Shown: positions 49,691 to 60,005 of the stretch, piece after piece
How the letters are laid out: each line of letters opens with the position of its first letter
How positions within the stretch are numbered: the first letter of the stretch is position 1
Assembly (NCBI GenBank): GCA_963995505.1
Contig: OZ023199.1
Location: forward strand, 2,294,001 to 2,358,000
Origin: Hypericum androsaemum
Lineage: Eukaryota; Streptophyta; Magnoliopsida; Malpighiales; Hypericaceae
Reading direction: 5' to 3'
DNA: 64,000 nucleotides
Made by a program: the position numbers and the translations under genes
The notes under the pieces: generated by a model
Database searches by the model: none
What the model was told of the DNA's origin: nothing
The model's input: the letters and a program-made list of their open reading frames with translations, nothing else

Positions 49691-50476
49691 TCATGTGATC
49701 AATACCCGAGAGTTACGTTTTGTCGAAACGGGGAGAAAGCTGAAAGTGGTGAAGGCCTCAGTGGCCATGTCAAAGGAGACTATGTTGCACTGTGCATGCA
49801 CATCGGTCCCAGTGTCCACTCTGTCCGCCATCCACGAACAATGAGCTAGGCTGCTCCATGCATTGCACTCAGGTATCATCTTTCCGGTATCTATCCCAAT
49901 GGAACTGATTTCTCTCCATGAATCTGAACTCAACTCGTAAATTGAAGCCCGATAACAAAAGCCCAAAGTGTAGTTAATTTGGACCGAAGATATCTTAACA
50001 ACCTTGAGGTCACCATCAAATTCATTGAATCCGACTTTGTAGTGGTATCGGTCCACACACCAGGATCCTTCAGGACGATGGTCAGGGTGATGATATGGGA
50101 GTAACCTTGACTCTGCGGTTGTCGGATTCCATAGGATGCACCTTCCCGTCCACGAATCCGCGAAGCAGACAATGCCTCTGGATGATCCTGCCACGACAAG
50201 AGAGATCCACGTCTTAGGAAATAGAAGTGCAAATTTTGTCGGGGCGAAGGATGTTGGAGATTCTAAGATGGCGTAAGATGAGTTGATCTCTTCCGTGATG
50301 GCGAGGGACGTTTCTTTCCTCTTGCTCCGGAGGATAATTCTTCTTTCAAGGAAGCCCGGGGCCGATAGAATATGATGCCATGACTTGCATACGCTTTTAA
50401 AGCGAAGGAAAGACGCTGGAGACAATTGTTCCAATATCGGTAGCACCAGCTCCTCTGGTAGATAAAGAGAACCCAT
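49691..50476 (-). CDS. F-box protein, short FBA-like
   Basis: 261 residues from the Met at 50476 (MGSLYLPEELVLPILEQL). Residues ~5-45 are an F-box (LPEELVLPILEQLSPASFLR, FKSVCKSWHHIL), which binds Skp1 in SCF ubiquitin ligases. The rest resembles an F-box-associated beta-propeller region (GIVCFADSW, LWNPTTAESRLLP, YHYKVGFNEFDGDLKVVKI, YELSSDSWREI). It stops at STKRNSRVLIT, well short of the usual 350-400 residues for the family, about 30 bases from the end of the H duplication arm. It may be a truncated gene or have an unrecognised extra exon. Confidence 0.75.
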   Translation of the reverse strand: MGSLYLPEELVLPILEQLSPASFLRFKSVCKSWHHILSAPGFLERRIILRSKRKETSLAITEEINSSYAILESPTSFAPTKFALLFPKTWISLVVAGSSRGIVCFADSWTGRCILWNPTTAESRLLPYHHPDHRPEGSWCVDRYHYKVGFNEFDGDLKVVKISSVQINYTLGFCYRASIYELSSDSWREISSIGIDTGKMIPECNAWSSLAHCSWMADRVDTGTDVHAQCNIVSFDMATEAFTTFSFLPVSTKRNSRVLIT

Positions 50477-51426
50477 GGCGGTGCTTTTCTGGCTATCTAT
50501 CTCTTCTTCCTCGGCACTGCGTAAATAAATAAAAACAATTTCATCGAACAATTTAATATGCCCAGATATATATGTAGAAACCAACAAACAATTATATGAG
50601 TAACAATGAATTTGTTGAGAAAACAACATTATTAAGTCGCTTTGGGTTTATCAAAAAGTCCTACCTAGTTTAGCCTCTGAGAATCTATAAACAAACTTAC
50701 CGGTTCCAATGTAAATTATGATCTGATATTCTAAACAATCTTTGGAAGCGCCTAATTGTCATTAATGTTTGATTAAATATACAATAACGATGTTATTTTC
50801 ATCTAGGGCGACTTAAAAAAAGCATCAGAGCATTATTATTCCTTCATATCTTTCATCCTAACCCTAATTAACTAGCTTAGGACATGGCGATAGACAAGAG
50901 CATGTTAAAGGTATTGTAATGATGAGATGGAGGATATGGAGAATAGTACCTTATGATATGAAAAGCAAGTCAAGATCTGGGCCAGTACCTCTAAGAATTA
51001 AACCAAAACAAACCCAAACTAATTAATCCTAATTCTATAATTAAATCAACATTTCACAATATTAAGGGATAAGTTTATTTTAGTACCCTGTAGTTTTACC
51101 ATTTTTGTACCGAGCTCCATGTAGTTTCAATTAGTATTTTAGTACCCTATGGTTGACCACCAATTTTTCGAGCAGGTCCAGGGCATCTGTCCATCCAAAC
51201 CCACCCGAAATGATATCATTTTTAAGACGACATGGAAGACACGTGGTGATGAGGTGACAAGGTAAAAATTTCCAAAATGATCCTAATTTTTTTTAATAAC
51301 TTTTCAAAACAACCTCCCCTTTTTTATAACGTTATAACTTTCCAACAAAAAAATTGACCTTCTTCGAACTCAAGAATACCATGAACAACCTAACAAAACT
51401 AAAAAATTGATCTTCATCTAGTGTCC
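50477..51426. other. Intergenic, no gene recognised
   Basis: AT-rich. 51070-51350 has the repeated phrase TAGTACCCTGTAG / TAGTACCCTATGG typical of terminal regions of plant MULE-like repeats, but no matching inverted end was found. Confidence 0.4.
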
Positions 51427-51535
51427 TCCTACCAAAGGGCTTGTAACATAGTGGTACAAGGAGTTGTAAAATCCAAGGAAGTCCAAAGTTCAAGCCTTGA
51501 CAAGGTGTAAAACATTTACCTTTCAAAAAAATATA
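51427..51535 (+). mobile_element. Short tRNA-derived SINE (109 bp)
   Basis: A box-like TAACATAGTGG (51444-51454) and B box-like AGTTCAAGCCT (51487-51497) lie 32 bases apart, followed by an A-rich end. Flanking direct repeats TAGTGTCC at 51419-51426 and 51536-51543 form a perfect 8-bp target-site duplication. It is shorter than most plant SINEs. Confidence 0.65.
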
Positions 51536-51549
51536 TAGTGTCCCCCTTA

Positions 51550-51712
51550 TTGAGTATTGGTAGTTAATCAAAATCAAAATTAGCATAACTTTATTATTCT
51601 AAAGCAAGAGAAAGATCGAGTTTTTTTTTAATTCTTGGGCACCATCTCTTTATGAAATGTCTTTTCGAATAATATCTTTTACATTAGTTTGAAATGAAGA
51701 CCTATCCATTAC
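51550..51712 (-). repeat. Orphan B/E upstream block, part 1
   Basis: Matches 16865 onward upstream of B (GGTAGTTAATCAAAATCAAAA). Interrupted at 51713 by a Copia element and continued at 55492-55690. No kinase gene is attached to it. Confidence 0.7.
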
Positions 51713-52111
51713 TGTTGGAATAAATGCAAAATTAATGCATTTGACCCAAAGTGGAAAGCCCAAGTGGTAGGCCCAAAAGTGGAAATGGAAAGTGCATTAC
51801 CACATTGGAAACAACAAGAAAAATTTCCTAGTTTATAAGGAGATACTTCTTGTTAGCTAGGAAATGAGTTGACCACCTGGAAAGTCAACTCGGACAGTTG
51901 CGCGCACCATTTGAGCATGAGCACGAGTATGAGCATGCGCTCGTACACGCACACGTGCGTGTGCAAATGGGGCATTGGACGCAGGTTGCAATGGGCACTT
52001 TGTGGCGCACTTGGTACTTCGCACGTGTCACGAGGAGTTGGAGGAGTTTTAAAGTTTTGCCGAAGCTCAGAAACTACTCAGGCTTCTCGGATGAAGAGCC
52101 ACGAAGGGCTG

Positions 52112-52129
52112 GAATGTTCCAGAGAATTC
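52112..52129 (+). promoter_or_regulatory. Candidate heat-shock element in LTR
   Basis: Reads GAA-tg-TTC-ca-GAG-aa-TTC, four alternating units with correct 5-base phasing and a single mismatch. It lies about 310 bases upstream of the LTR TATA box. The equivalent in the 3' LTR (around 54868) is degraded. Confidence 0.5.
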
Positions 52130-52424
52130 CAGACGCCCACCGAAGGGCTGTGAGATTCCTTGCGAAGGAGTGCGAGCAAAATCCGAATGGTCACAAAGAA
52201 ATGCGAAAAGGTGCTTGTGCTCAGATGCCCACCGAAGGGACACGAGCAAAGGGGTGCCTACGAGCACCGAAGAGCCACGAACTGCCTGCAATGGGACTTA
52301 TTCAGAATGTCTTTCGAAGAGTCACGAACGAAGAGGTACGTGAAGGGCAACCTGTCTAATAGCCGAACGGACGCATCTCCTCGAGGGTGCACTGTGCCCC
52401 TTCGGAATGCCTGCCTCTACAGCC

Positions 52425-52432
52425 TATAAATA
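52425..52432 (+). promoter_or_regulatory. LTR TATA box
   Basis: TATAAATA, conserved in the other LTR at 55195-55202, about 295 bases before the LTR end. Confidence 0.7.
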
Positions 52433-52752
52433 GGTCTCTCCCTCTCATTTGCATCTTGCCTCACAACTCATTATATAAGCATTCATTAGCAATAGTTGTT
52501 CTTCTCTCCCTCTCTCAAGAAAGTTTTGAATATCCAAAGTTTGCCCAAAGCTTTGAGACTCGTTGTGCTACGATCTTGGAAGCAGCTAAGTCATTGTATC
52601 TTGAGGATGATTGCCGTTGCCCGTAAGCACTGAATACATGGCAATTTTGTCTTACAGAAAAAAGAGTCAAACTCTTGCCTCGACTAGATCCTAATCAAGT
52701 ACACCACCTTTGACAAACAATAATCGTAAGACAAGACCTTCTATACTTGAAG

Positions 52753-53480
52753 ATGGCATCATCATGCTCTGCACCAGTGGTTTCGACGGTCTTAGGAACT
52801 GTCCATGTCGAAAGGCCGGCCAAGTTTAATGGCACCGAGTTCAAGAAGTGGCAGCAGAAATTGTATTATATCTGACAATGCTCAACCTGGTCCAATTCTT
52901 GAAGGAAGAGGCTTCGAAGGTGGTGGAAAATGAGACTAATTAACAAAAGATCAATGCTCTAGATACTTGGAGTCATAACGACTTCCTATATCGTAACTAC
53001 ATCCTGAATGGATTGGACAACACCCTCTATAATATCTATGCGGTAGCCAAGATTGTAAAAGAATTATGTGACTTTTTGGAGAAGAAGTACAAGATGAAAG
53101 ATGCCGGGTTGAAGAAATTCATCGTCGAAAGATTCCTCGACTTCAAAATGGTTGATTCCAAAAAGGTGATAGATCAAGTACAAGAATTGCAACTAATTCT
53201 GCATGAGATTCATACCGAAGAAATGCAACTAAATGAGTCTTTCCAAGTGGCGGCAATGATAGAAAAGCTACCACCTCTGTAGAAGGATTTCAAAAACTAC
53301 CTTAAGCATAAGAGGAAGGATATGGGTCTTGAAGACTTGATTGTGAGACCAAGGATTGAGGAAGATAACCGAAAGTCTAAAGTCAAGGCAAACAAGACCA
53401 ACTCTGAAGCCACGATACACCTTGCTGAGGGTTGTACAGGCAAGAAGAGAAAGATATCCAGCCGTATTGGAAGGACACAA
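52753..53480 (+). pseudogene. Copia Gag remnant
   Basis: UBN2-type Gag: starts MASSCSAPVVSTVLGTVHVE, has an early stop after KLYYI near 52874, then frame changes; 53013-53282 reads LCDFLEKKYKMKDAG and LQLILHEIHTEEMQLNE. A further stop occurs at 53280. It lacks a zinc knuckle, protease, integrase and RT. Confidence 0.75.
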
Positions 53481-53487
53481 TGATGCG

Positions 53488-53898
53488 AATTAGATATCAG
53501 ACACTAAAAACTCCAAATCCACTAGTAGTTACGTGTTCACCATAGGTGGAAGAGCTGTATCCTGGAAATTCTCTAAACAAACATGCATAGTTCGATCCAC
53601 CATGGAGTCAGAGTTTATAGCACTAGATAAAACTGGGGAAGAAGCTGAATGGCTCAGAAACTTCCTATAGGATATTCCTTGTTGGAACAAGCATGTGCCT
53701 CTTGTATTGATATATTGTGATAGCATGTCAGCAATCGGGAGAGCACAAAGTACAATGTACAATGGTAAGTCTCGACACATCCGTAGGAGACATAACACCG
53801 TCGGAAAATTGATCTCTGGTGGTATAATTACCATTGATTATGTGAAGTCCAAGGACAACATAGCTGATCCTTTGACGAAAAGAATTAATAGAGATTAA
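53488..53898 (+). pseudogene. Copia RNase H remnant
   Basis: Reads [35 protein letters not shown], a stop, then YCDSMSAIGRAQSTMYNGKSRHI and NIADPLTKRINRD. This is the C-terminal end of a Copia polyprotein fused by deletion to the Gag remnant. The 54100-54490 stretch after it is the 3' untranslated part. Confidence 0.8.
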
Positions 53899-55491
53899 AT
53901 GTATAATACAGTAAGAGGAACGGGGTTAAAACCCACTCATTAAAAAATGTTCATAGCTGTAACTCAACCATGATTAGTGGAGATCCTACAAACTTGGTTC
54001 AATGAGACAACTAAGTTATGGATAGTTTAGATGATCACTTGGAACCCATCCCATTCTCAGAAGCTGCCCAAGTACTAACCTGCAGAGGTGTGGTAAGGTT
54101 AAGAATCTACACTTTTAATGATTCCTATACCAGATAAAGGTAGAGTATGACAGGATACTCTTGATAGGAGATCACATATATAAGTGTGAAGTGAGGTCAC
54201 TCCAAATGGAATAAATAATTATGAATCCAAGATAAGCTCCATGGCCGAAACAGACAAAATGTAAGAACCAAAGGATATTAGAGATATCATTGTGTAAATG
54301 TTATTGTCTTGGTTTACATAAAAAAATTGACCAGTTCAAGACATCGCGTTCGCTGAGCAACAAGTAAATCCGATAATATTTTACTAGAGAAGGTTCAAAG
54401 CCATAAGCTACCTATCTCGATGCAATAATATTTCGTCAAAACTTTTCTTAAAAGTGTTAGCATGCATTAATCATCATTCATATGGGAGATTATTGGAATA
54501 AATGCAAAATTAATGCATTTGGCCTAAAGTGGAAAGCCCAAGTGGTAGACCCAAAAGTAGAAATGGAAAGTGCATTACCACATTAGAAACAACAAGAAAA
54601 ATTTCCTAGTTTATAAGGAGATGATCCTTATTAGCTAGGAAATGAGTTGACCACCTGGAAAGCCAACTCGGACTGCTGCGAGGATGGTGCATAGCACCAT
54701 TCGTGCACGAGTACGTGCGTGTGCGCATGACGTATTAGACACAGGCCGCAATGGGCGCTTTGTGGCGCACTTGGTACTTCGCACGTGCGCATCGTCTGAA
54801 GGAGCTTTAAAGTTTTTCCGAAGCTCAGAAACCACTCAGGCTGCTCGGACAAAGAGGCACGAAGGGCTAAAATATTCCAGAGAATCCTAGACGGCGAAGG
54901 GTTGTGACATTCCTCGCGAAGGAGTGCAAGCGAAATCTGAATGGTCACGAAGAAGTGCGAAAAAAGTGCCTATGCTTAGATGCCCACCAAAGGGACACGA
55001 GCGAAGGGCCACCTGCCGAAGGGGTTCCTACGAGCACCGAAGAGCCACGAACTGTCTACGATGGGACTTGTCCAGAATGCCTTCCGAAGAGCCACGAACG
55101 AAGAGGTGTGTGAAGGGCAACCTATCTGATGGCCGAATGGACGCGTCTCCTCGGAGGTGCATCGTGCCCCTTCTCAATACCTGCCTCCACATCCTATAAA
55201 TAGGCCTCTCCCCCTCATTTGCATCTCACCCCACAACTCATTGCATAAGCATTCATTAGCAATAGTTGTTCTTCTCTCCCTCTCTCAAGAAAGTTCCGAA
55301 TATCCAAGGTTTGCCCGAAGATTCGAGACTCGTTGTGCTACGATCTTAGAAGCAGCTAATTCGTTGTATCTTTGGGACGATTGCCGTAGCCTGTCAGCAC
55401 TGAATACGGGACAATCTCATCTTACGGAGAAAGAGTCAAACTCTTGCCTCGACTAGATCCTAATTAGGTACACCACCTCCGACAAACAACA

Positions 55492-56533
55492 ATTACCACT
55501 TAGATAAACTCTTTCATGTTGATATAGTAAAAGACCAAGTTGAGTTATATTTTTCTGTGTGTTTGGATATGTTCTGTTTGTCTTGCTCCTGTTGACTAGA
55601 GAAGAGCGAAACTGAGAGCCATCAGACTTGACCAGGTGACCAGTCGTCCGCCTTAAGCCAAAATTCCAACGGTCTTCTTCCTCCTCCTCTTAGAGACGTG
55701 TGATCAAAACTTGAAGATTTTACAATAAAGTTTTAAACTATAAGAATTTTGAAGATAATTATATCAAAGATAAGACAATTTCAAAATAATTTGTCCGAAA
55801 AAATCTTTCGTCTTAAACGAAACAATAAAACCGACGAACACCTTAAAGAAAGAAAATCTCTCAATTGCTCTGCAACTTCTTCCAAGAAAGACAACCCTTA
55901 ACTTGTAAAATGGTCTTCCAAATAGAACTGGCAGTTGAAAAGAGTATCAGTATCAACTGGAAGGTTAATGACTTTGACTTTTCAGTCAAACTATTTAATG
56001 CACAAAAATTTCAGATTGCAATACACGGCTGTTAAATTTTAGAGGTTAAAAAAGGTTAGAGTTTATTTTATTATTATGTGTTTGTACTTTGACATAGTCA
56101 TATGGCACACAAAAACAAAATTAGTAATACGACATAATACAAGTAGATTACTGATTTGATATAACATATGAGATAGTTCAATTAATTAGTGTTAGTACAG
56201 GTCACTTGATTGTTAATTAGATGATGCACGTGAATAAAATCAGTGACATGTCATGTCATGATAGCTCAACTAAATAGAATTAGTTAATATCACTTAATTG
56301 TTAATAATATAAAACTCTTGTCTATCTGGTCATAAAATTTAGACTCGAACGATTGAAACCATTCGACCTAAGAAAAAAAAACTAGCCGGTGGTCGTTTCC
56401 AATTTCTAGGAAGCTTCTTTCCATTAACGATTAAAGAAAGAAAAGCATACAGATGCAAAGCCTAACTCACAACACCAGATACTTTGAAAAGTTGAACTTC
56501 CTGAACCCGAAAATTAAACAATAAGCCTAGAAA
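55492..56533. other. Orphan B/E upstream block, part 2, then intergenic
   Basis: 55492-55690 continues the block interrupted at 51712 (TTGACCAGGTGACCAGTCG near 55628). The following ~840 bases are AT-rich and hold the promoter of gene I; no further gene seen. Confidence 0.65.
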
Positions 56534-58246
56534 ATGCATCAACAACCAACCTCCTCCCTCTTCTCCTGCTTCCTGCAATTGTCCTTTTTCCCGCTTTTCC
56601 TGCTCCCAATAGCAAGAACAGCAGGCCAGGGAGTTCCAGACCAATGTCAGGAAACAAGGTGCGGGATGAACGGCCCGTCGATCCGGTTCCCTTTCCGCCT
56701 CACGACGCAGCCAGAAAGCTGTGGATTCCCTGGCTTCGAGCTATCCTGCTCGCCAGGAAACAACCATACACTTATCAGGCTAAACCTGACTACATCCTTC
56801 ATTCAATTCCGCGTCGTGAACATTGATTACCGGTTACAAGCCATTTCCGTTTCCTACCCTGGACGCTGCCTCCCGGAGTTTGCCCGGTACTTCACCCCGG
56901 AGTTTGCCCGGTACTTCAACCCGGAGTACGCCCGTTTTCAGTACAAAACATGGGACGGTTTTTATTACAAAAAAGGGTACGTTTTCGCAATCTTAAGATG
57001 TCCTGCCTCCAACACCTCCTCCGGGACGAGGAGGAACCTGCAAGGGAAGGTGGTTTGTTTAAGCGTACCTGGAGCCTACGATGCTTATGCCTTGAACCTG
57101 GACGTGGATGCGAGTTTCCTTCCAATCGTGGGTTGTACTCGGATGTAAACTGTCCCATATATTCCCGACAGCTTGTTTCAGTCGGATGAGATTGGATTGT
57201 TTTGGGATCGGCCCGATTGTTTCCATTGTGAACACAAGAGCATGACTTGTGGGTTTACAGACAATACCACCAGGAACTCCACCAACTGCTTCGGCGGATC
57301 TCCCACGGATCGCTCAGGTACGTTTCTTGGTTCTCGGGTATGCTTGTTATACTAGACGTGTTCTCAGGAGACTCGTTATGTGGTTTACTGCAAATCTATC
57401 GTTCCAAAGATTTTGGTTCCTATGTAAAACGAAATCTTTTGGACAAGATTTTGTGGTGGACGTAAATAGTAAGTACAGATAATCTTAAAAGTGGTTCGTA
57501 AAGAAAGTGATCCTTTGACGTAATTTTCATTTTCTCCAAAGGGACCAGATCGAATAACGCTAATAGCTAGGACCGAAATAGAAACCAACAATGTAATTAG
57601 ATAGAATGGTTGCAGGTGAGTGTTTATAAGATTAGGCTCCAACATGGTAATTAGAAACCAACAATGTAATTAGATAGAATGGTTCTGCATTTACGCACTG
57701 CCGGATAAAACAACCAAGTGGATTAAGGCAATAGATTGTGAATCCATCGTTCGTGGATTCAATTTCCGTTGTTAGCCCAATTTGTCCCACCATATCATCT
57801 GTTATTTAAATAGGTAAATGTTGTTGCCGGATATAACGTTCGCTCTTTGCAGGTTCCATCCTAGGTTCGTTGGTTCTGCTGGTGATGTTAGGTGCACTCT
57901 ATCGGAAATACAGAGCACATAAGAAAGAGAAGAAAAACCAAGCAAGGATAGAGAAGTTCTTGGCGGACTACAAAGCTCAAAAGCCAGCGAGATACTCCTA
58001 TGCCGATCTCATGAGGATCACAGACAAGTTCAAAGAGAAACTGGGACAAGGAGCCTATGGAATAGTGTACCGCGGAATTCTCTCGAGTGAGATCTTTGTA
58101 GCTGTGAAGATGTTGAACCACGCGACCGGGAACGGTGAGGAGTTCATCAATGAAGTAGGGACAATGGCCAGAATTTACCATGTCAATGTGGTTCGTTTGG
58201 TCGGATTCTGCGCAGACAGGTTCCGAAGAGCTGTGGTGTATGAATT
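56534..58246 (+). pseudogene. LRK10L-type receptor kinase I, stop codon and split kinase
   Basis: Exon 1 (56534-57317) encodes a signal peptide (LQLSFFPLFLLPIA), the GUB_WAK motif CGMNGPSIRFPF and a second cysteine cluster (DRPDCFHCEHKSMTCG). A single TAA at 57146-57148 interrupts it in frame. Residues about 113-136 are three near-perfect 8-residue repeats (PEFARYFT, PEFARYFN, PEYARFQY). Exon 2 from 57853 has a membrane helix (ILGSLVLLVMLGALY), then GQGAYG and VAVKML, and breaks off after VVYEF at 58246 where a Copia element starts. It belongs to a more diverged subgroup than the A-H copies. The kinase C-lobe may lie beyond the window. Confidence 0.8.
57700..57778 (+). pseudogene. Decayed organellar tRNA-His (GUG) fragment in intron
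   Basis: From memory this resembles plastid trnH-GUG: CCAAGTGGATTAAGGCA, then the anticodon arm with TTGTGAATCC (GTG at 57738-57740), then GATTCAATTTCCGTTG and a GCCC end. It is unlike nuclear tRNA-His. Most differences are C-to-T or G-to-A. It lies in the intron of kinase I, beside a duplicated ~30-bp sequence (57577 and 57650). Confidence 0.6.
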
Positions 58247-58422
58247 TGTTGGACCTTGGGCCCATCAGGCAATTATTATTGTGCCTAATTGGGCCCGGGC
58301 CCATCAGACCCATAAGTTTGGTTGGATGGACTGGTCAACCCGCGTTGACCGGCCCGAAGCCACGCAAGCACCACGTCAACGCGACGTGGCGCTGACGTCA
58401 TATGTGGCAGTATACGTGGTGC

Positions 58423-58540
58423 CACGTGGCGGACATGCGGTCCAAAGTGACACGTGTCGTGACACGTGGCGGACATGCAGTCCAAAGTGCCAAGTGGCGT
58501 GACACGTGGCAGCCATGCGCGACACGTGGCATGCCACGTG
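58423..58540 (+). promoter_or_regulatory. Array of six CACGTG (G-box/ABRE) motifs in LTR
   Basis: CACGTG at 58423, 58451, 58463, 58503, 58523 and 58535, four of them in the form ACACGTGGC or CCACGTGGC. A TGACGTCA palindrome lies at 58393-58400. A TATA box (TATAAAAA) follows at 58567. Confidence 0.75.
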
Positions 58541-58566
58541 GCGCATTTTGGTTGTCCGGATTTCCC

Positions 58567-58574
58567 TATAAAAA
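58567..58574 (+). promoter_or_regulatory. LTR TATA box
   Basis: TATAAAAA about 26 bases downstream of the G-box array, consistent with the LTR promoter driving the genomic RNA. Confidence 0.7.
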
Positions 58575-58868
58575 GGGAAATCTGGCTGGACCAAATTGGA
58601 AGTTTGCCTACAACCACTCAATAAGAAAGAAAAAATTCTGGATTAGTTCCTGAATTTTGATCAGATTTTCTATAAAGGAAATCTTGTGAAAATCAATTAC
58701 GAATTCGTTAAAATGTGATCGTAATTCGACTAGCACGAAGACTTTGTGGATCCGAACCTGTGGACCTCTTGCTTCAACAAGTAAGTAATTTATTATTAAC
58801 GAATTAGTTTGTTAATTAAACGGGTTTAACACGTAATTACTCATTAATTACGCGTCGAATCCGTCAAT

Positions 58869-58880
58869 TGGTATCAGAGC
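58869..58880 (+). promoter_or_regulatory. Primer binding site, initiator tRNA-Met type
   Basis: TGGTATCAGAGC two bases after the LTR end. Confidence 0.9.
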
Positions 58881-60005
58881 ATGGTTGAAACCATGTTTTG
58901 ATGATAATATGATGTTTTAATTCAAATAATTATGTGATTTTTTGGGTTAAAAATCGTATTAATTGTGATTTTATTGAAAATCATAATCTGTTGGACTTTA
59001 AAATAATTAATTTAGAACCAGCGGGACTAAATTAATTTTTGCCTAACCGCACGGGCAAATTCGCGCACGCGCGAAACCTTAAGGTACCAATCTAAAATTT
59101 GACTGCTTACGTGGCACTTGCGTGTCATGGACTTCGGTGCAATATTCAAAAAACTTGGGGATTAATTGAAAATTTGTCCAAAAATCCCCAAATCGTCAAA
59201 AACCCTAATCGGGCGATTAGGGCGATTTCGCCCCAAATCAAATTCCATCGATTTTGTCAGAAATCTGACGATTTCGATGCCGTAGATCGACGATAGTCGA
59301 TTCTCCGGCTTCTCCCCGACGTCCCGATACCACGTTTGTGGATCGACGCCACCAGAATCGCAAGATCGAAGACGACAATGGCGGAGAGGCGCGGAACGGA
59401 GAAGACGTTCGTGACGGAGAACGGCTGGACAACGGCTCGCGAGGCTGCTACAGACATGCTCGCGAGGCCGAGACGAGTCAAACGCGACCGGTTTCGGCCG
59501 TTGGTTCGCCGCCGTTACGCGGCAATCGTAGGAGGAGCGGCGGCCGGGTTTTTTCGTCGCGCGGGAGAAGAGAGAGAAATCAGAAGGGGAAAATATGCGA
59601 GGGGCAAAATCGTAATTTCATGATTTTTCCTGAAAATATTTATACCCAGGTCAAGAAAATCAAAAAACCAGACGGATTTGCCTGGTTTCTTGGTTCGACC
59701 TAACCCGATTTACGGTCAATTTGGACTTAAATATTGGGTTTTTTCTCTTTTAATTGAATAAAATCAGTTTTTATTCAATTAAAATTCAATAAATTGATAA
59801 AAAATTTGAGAAATTTTTGTCAATTAGGTTTATTAAAATTATGACGAAATTTTAATAAACTTAAAATTATTTTGGAACGAGTTCCGAGATATGCTAAAGT
59901 TAAACTAAAATCATAATAATTGATCCATAATATGATCATCAAAAGATTGAAAATGAGTTTTTCAATCCTATTTTGGGAGAATATGAGAATTAACCCGAAA
60001 TTGAA
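58881..60005 (+). other. Untranslated leader of the Copia element
   Basis: Over 1.1 kb between primer site and the first large frame. 59270-59640 is GC-rich with short open frames on both strands that look non-coding; the rest is AT-rich. Confidence 0.5.

Larger units (their letters stand above)
51713..55491 (+). mobile_element. Non-autonomous Copia element with 1-kb LTRs
   Basis: LTRs 51713-52722 (1010 bp) and 54491-55491 (1001 bp) with perfect 5-bp target-site duplication ATTAC (51708-51712, 55492-55496). Inside are a damaged Gag and an RNase H end, with everything between missing. The LTRs differ at many sites, so it is older than the element at 19338. Their 5' part is GC-rich with recurring CGAAGGG/CACGAA motifs. 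No initiator-Met primer site is seen after the 5' LTR. Confidence 0.85.

Noticed and set aside
51898..52359. 153-codon frame in the 1-kb LTR
   Set aside because: Lies in a GC-rich LTR, has no domain, and is not kept open in the other LTR copy.
59270..59703. GC-rich overlapping frames in the Copia leader
   Set aside because: Arg-rich composition in all frames, as expected of GC-rich non-coding DNA; no recognisable domain.
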